A stretch of DNA of 64,000 bases from M3007 sp046296435. Lineage in GTDB: Bacteria > Bacteroidota > Bacteroidia > Chitinophagales > Saprospiraceae. Position 1 is the first letter of the stretch, and every line of letters starts with the position of its first letter. This document shows, piece by piece, positions 62,041 through 64,000 of the stretch. The stretch spans positions 9,070 through 73,069 of the forward strand of contig JBKBLI010000010.1 of assembly GCA_046296435.1 (NCBI GenBank), in the 5' to 3' direction. The position numbers and the translations under genes were made by a program. Below the pieces are notes generated by a model. It ran no database searches and was not told the origin of the DNA. It worked only from the letters and a program-made list of their open reading frames with translations.

Positions 62041-63720
62041 ATGAACGACAGTAGTCTGCTTCTTACCCTTCGCCTGATGGACAATTCGGATCTGGAGCGA
62101 CTAAAAATTCTTGCCGAGACTGGATTTTATTCGCTAAAGAATAGAGGTAACGATGCGCAACTCCTGCTCGAATACCTCTACGATCTGGCGCCGGACTTCG
62201 CCGATGAAGCCGCGGTGTCAGGAGATTTTGTCGCCCAATACCTGTTTGGGCACCGCTCCAAGCCCCAAGAAGAATTGCGCAAAGCCATGTCTGCCCTCCT
62301 TGATCTGGCCCAAAAAATACTTTTTCTCAAAAGCATCCACTTCTTCCAGCCCCCAAACCGAGCGGCCACCCCCGATAGCCTCCTCGCCGACCTTCGTCAA
62401 AAAGTAGGGTTGCTCAGTCAATTCGCCGACGCCTCAAAAACGCAGTCAGGTCGCCCCAACGATCAAAAAAATGATAAGCTGATCCTCCGAACGTACAAGC
62501 AAATCCTCCAATATTGGAATTTGCTCACAGCCCCCGACCCCCAAACTAATTCCCCCATTCGCCGCTTCAGCACCGTGCAATTACACGAACTGATTTATTT
62601 GTACCTATTGGCCGAGACCCAATACTATTTTTACACCTTGCACAACCGCGCAGTCAATAGCAAAGTCACCGAAGATCTGATTCGCTTGGCCGATATCCAC
62701 GCGGCTGTTTTCGAAATGATCTCTATCGAACACGCCGCGATCTACCAAATGTCCTCAACGATCCGAAATCCATTCAGAGAACAACCCAAACTCAAAAAAT
62801 ACGGCGAGCAGTTTCTCAGCCGTATCGAAAACGCCAAATTAGTCCCTCCCGAAAACAGGCTGCCAAGCGTCCAACTCTTCGATTTGGCCCTCCGACTATA
62901 CCGCCCCGACAACGGCGACGACCAGGCTTACGAAGTCCTGTTGGAACTCGTAGGCAACGATTCGATGCCCATGGGGCGCGATCAGCACGAAAACTTCAAA
63001 AGCATGTTGCTCACCTACAACTCCTGGCGCTACAAAGTGACAGGCCAAAAGCGCTACCTCGAACAATATGCCCAACTCCAGATGCGCTTCATCGAAGACT
63101 CTATTCGCGAGAATAACAACCGCCTTTCAGCAGTAAAATTCTTGGCAAACATCGCCAACGTCCTCGCCCTCGATAGCAAAGACCAACTTGACTGGGTCAA
63201 ACAATTGCTTGCCCGTTTCGAGAACGGCGTCAACCTCAACAACACCACACAGCCACAACTGGTATTCCAAGTCTGCAAAGCCTTGGTGCTCTATCACGAA
63301 AAAAACTACGAAGATGCCTTCCGAGTCCTCGGCAGCTACAAAGATTACGGGCGCATAGACGAAGAGCAATGCCTCTCCATGGCCATCCGATTAGACTTCA
63401 AATTGCGATACGAATTAGATAAGTACTTCGAAGACGATTGCGTGAAAGCCATCGCGGCCAACGAACAGCGAACACGACGTCTGCACGACGTCTCCCAAAA
63501 CTTAGCCCGGCAAATGCTCCTCTTTGTCAACCATCTCAAAACGCTCTACACATTCAAAGCGTCCTGCTTGCTCAGGAAAATGACCAAAGCCGAAAAACAA
63601 AGTATCTCGAAAAAACTCGACGCTTTTATCCAAAAAACCAATAGCGCGCCCGAGTTCCCCGACAGATACTGGGTAGTCCAAAAAAGTCGGGAACTCAAAG
63701 GTCGACTCCAGAACGCGTAG
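62041..63720 (+). CDS. Large helical hypothetical protein
   Basis: A 559-residue soluble protein with no signal peptide. It is almost wholly alpha-helical, with helical pairs reminiscent of TPR-like repeats (TVQLHELIYLYLLAETQYYF, QLVFQVCKALVLYHEKNYED, AFRVLGSYKDYGRIDEEQCL) but no clear family. The C-terminus is basic. The start at 62041 is the first ATG after a short AT-rich leader. Such proteins of 500-600 residues occur in Saprospiria genomes as hypothetical proteins. A scaffold or protein-binding role is likely but unproven. Confidence 0.75.
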   Translation: MNDSSLLLTLRLMDNSDLERLKILAETGFYSLKNRGNDAQLLLEYLYDLAPDFADEAAVSGDFVAQYLFGHRSKPQEELRKAMSALLDLAQKILFLKSIHFFQPPNRAATPDSLLADLRQKVGLLSQFADASKTQSGRPNDQKNDKLILRTYKQILQYWNLLTAPDPQTNSPIRRFSTVQLHELIYLYLLAETQYYFYTLHNRAVNSKVTEDLIRLADIHAAVFEMISIEHAAIYQMSSTIRNPFREQPKLKKYGEQFLSRIENAKLVPPENRLPSVQLFDLALRLYRPDNGDDQAYEVLLELVGNDSMPMGRDQHENFKSMLLTYNSWRYKVTGQKRYLEQYAQLQMRFIEDSIRENNNRLSAVKFLANIANVLALDSKDQLDWVKQLLARFENGVNLNNTTQPQLVFQVCKALVLYHEKNYEDAFRVLGSYKDYGRIDEEQCLSMAIRLDFKLRYELDKYFEDDCVKAIAANEQRTRRLHDVSQNLARQMLLFVNHLKTLYTFKASCLLRKMTKAEKQSISKKLDAFIQKTNSAPEFPDRYWVVQKSRELKGRLQNA

Positions 63721-63932
63721 GCCTCCACCCTAACGCAGCATATATATATTAGCGCTTAAAAAAGGTGAGCGCACAGAGCCCGGCCCATCGCGGCGGCGCG
63801 TAAATTTTTTCGAAAAAAGAGAGCGTGGGAGTGGGCTTCGAATAAGGAAGCCTTGGTCGGCGGCCGTCGGGGAGCGGTTTTGCGCGGTTTTTCAGCTTTA
63901 GAAATTTTTTTTGAAAAAAAACGCACAATCTC

Positions 63933-63962
63933 TTGCGGGGTCAAAAACTCATCGTACCTTTG
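63933..63962 (+). promoter_or_regulatory. Strong -33/-7 promoter for a gene beyond the window
   Basis: TTG at 63933-63935, a 19-bp spacer and TACCTTTG at 63955-63962 fit the Bacteroidota consensus closely. The next 38 bases to the window end look like a 5' leader without a start codon. Confidence 0.6.
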
Positions 63963-64000
63963 CGGCCGCTTTGCAAAAGAGCAGAGTTCAAACAAGGATT

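Noticed and set aside
63756..63995. Minus-strand 79-codon frame at the window end
   Set aside because: It runs through two T/A tracts and the promoter of the next gene and shows no conserved sequence.

Overview
The window is a piece of a Bacteroidota chromosome, most likely from the Saprospiria. The case rests on type IX secretion parts (a PorP/SprF protein, a giant exported protein with a C-terminal sorting domain, a DUF4835 protein), a bamD-rpoZ-coaBC-DUF4835 block typical of the phylum, TAnnTTTG-type -7 promoter elements, and the lack of Shine-Dalgarno sites. There are no rRNA, tRNA, IS or CRISPR features that I can support. Six runs of 98-100 N lie inside genes, and several can be shown to be scaffolding artefacts.

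Region 1 (1-29272, all + strand) is an extracellular contractile injection system (eCIS, the Afp/PVC/MAC type). In order it holds the sheath C-terminus, two tube proteins, a DUF5908 mini-protein, a LysM tube-cap protein, a VgrG-like spike, PAAR tip, gp25, a giant gp6-like baseplate protein that carries about eight carboxypeptidase-regulatory-like domains and is broken by a one-base frameshift, a second baseplate protein with a Cys-rich tail, a repeat-built fibre and a short tape-measure protein. A cargo island follows: a metzincin-like protease, an HEMTH protein, a DUF4157 protein with a Cys/His C-terminal domain, a small lipoprotein and a beta-rich protein. Four of these share a short N-terminal FF...QR signature. 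The locus closes with a membrane protein, an SH3-plus-subtilase protein that has lost all three catalytic residues, a peptidoglycan-binding/L,D-transpeptidase-like protein and the AAA+ ATPase, ended by a strong terminator.

Region 2 (29405-52370) is mostly housekeeping: a TonB-dependent receptor, a TraB/GumN lipoprotein, DUF4835, coaBC, rpoZ, bamD, engB, a glycerol-3-phosphate acyltransferase-like protein, tamB, an outer-membrane protein, an SDR oxidoreductase, tatA, a Nif3-like protein, a zinc-ribbon coiled-coil protein, two thioredoxin-like proteins and PorP/SprF.

Region 3 (52595-63720) holds a 6.6-kb T9SS-exported multidomain surface protein beside the PorP/SprF gene, a small exported protein, and a gene-poor stretch. 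That stretch contains a 63-codon gene for a peptide with three copies of AITGLDLIGA joined by dibasic spacers. The copies differ at the DNA level only by synonymous changes, so this is a real and apparently undescribed multi-core peptide. A 121-codon hypothetical gene with its own promoter and a 559-residue helical protein complete the window, and a promoter at the right edge points to a gene just outside.

The best candidates for something new are the repeat peptide at 60279-60470, the shared cargo motif, and the triad-less subtilase in the injection-system locus.
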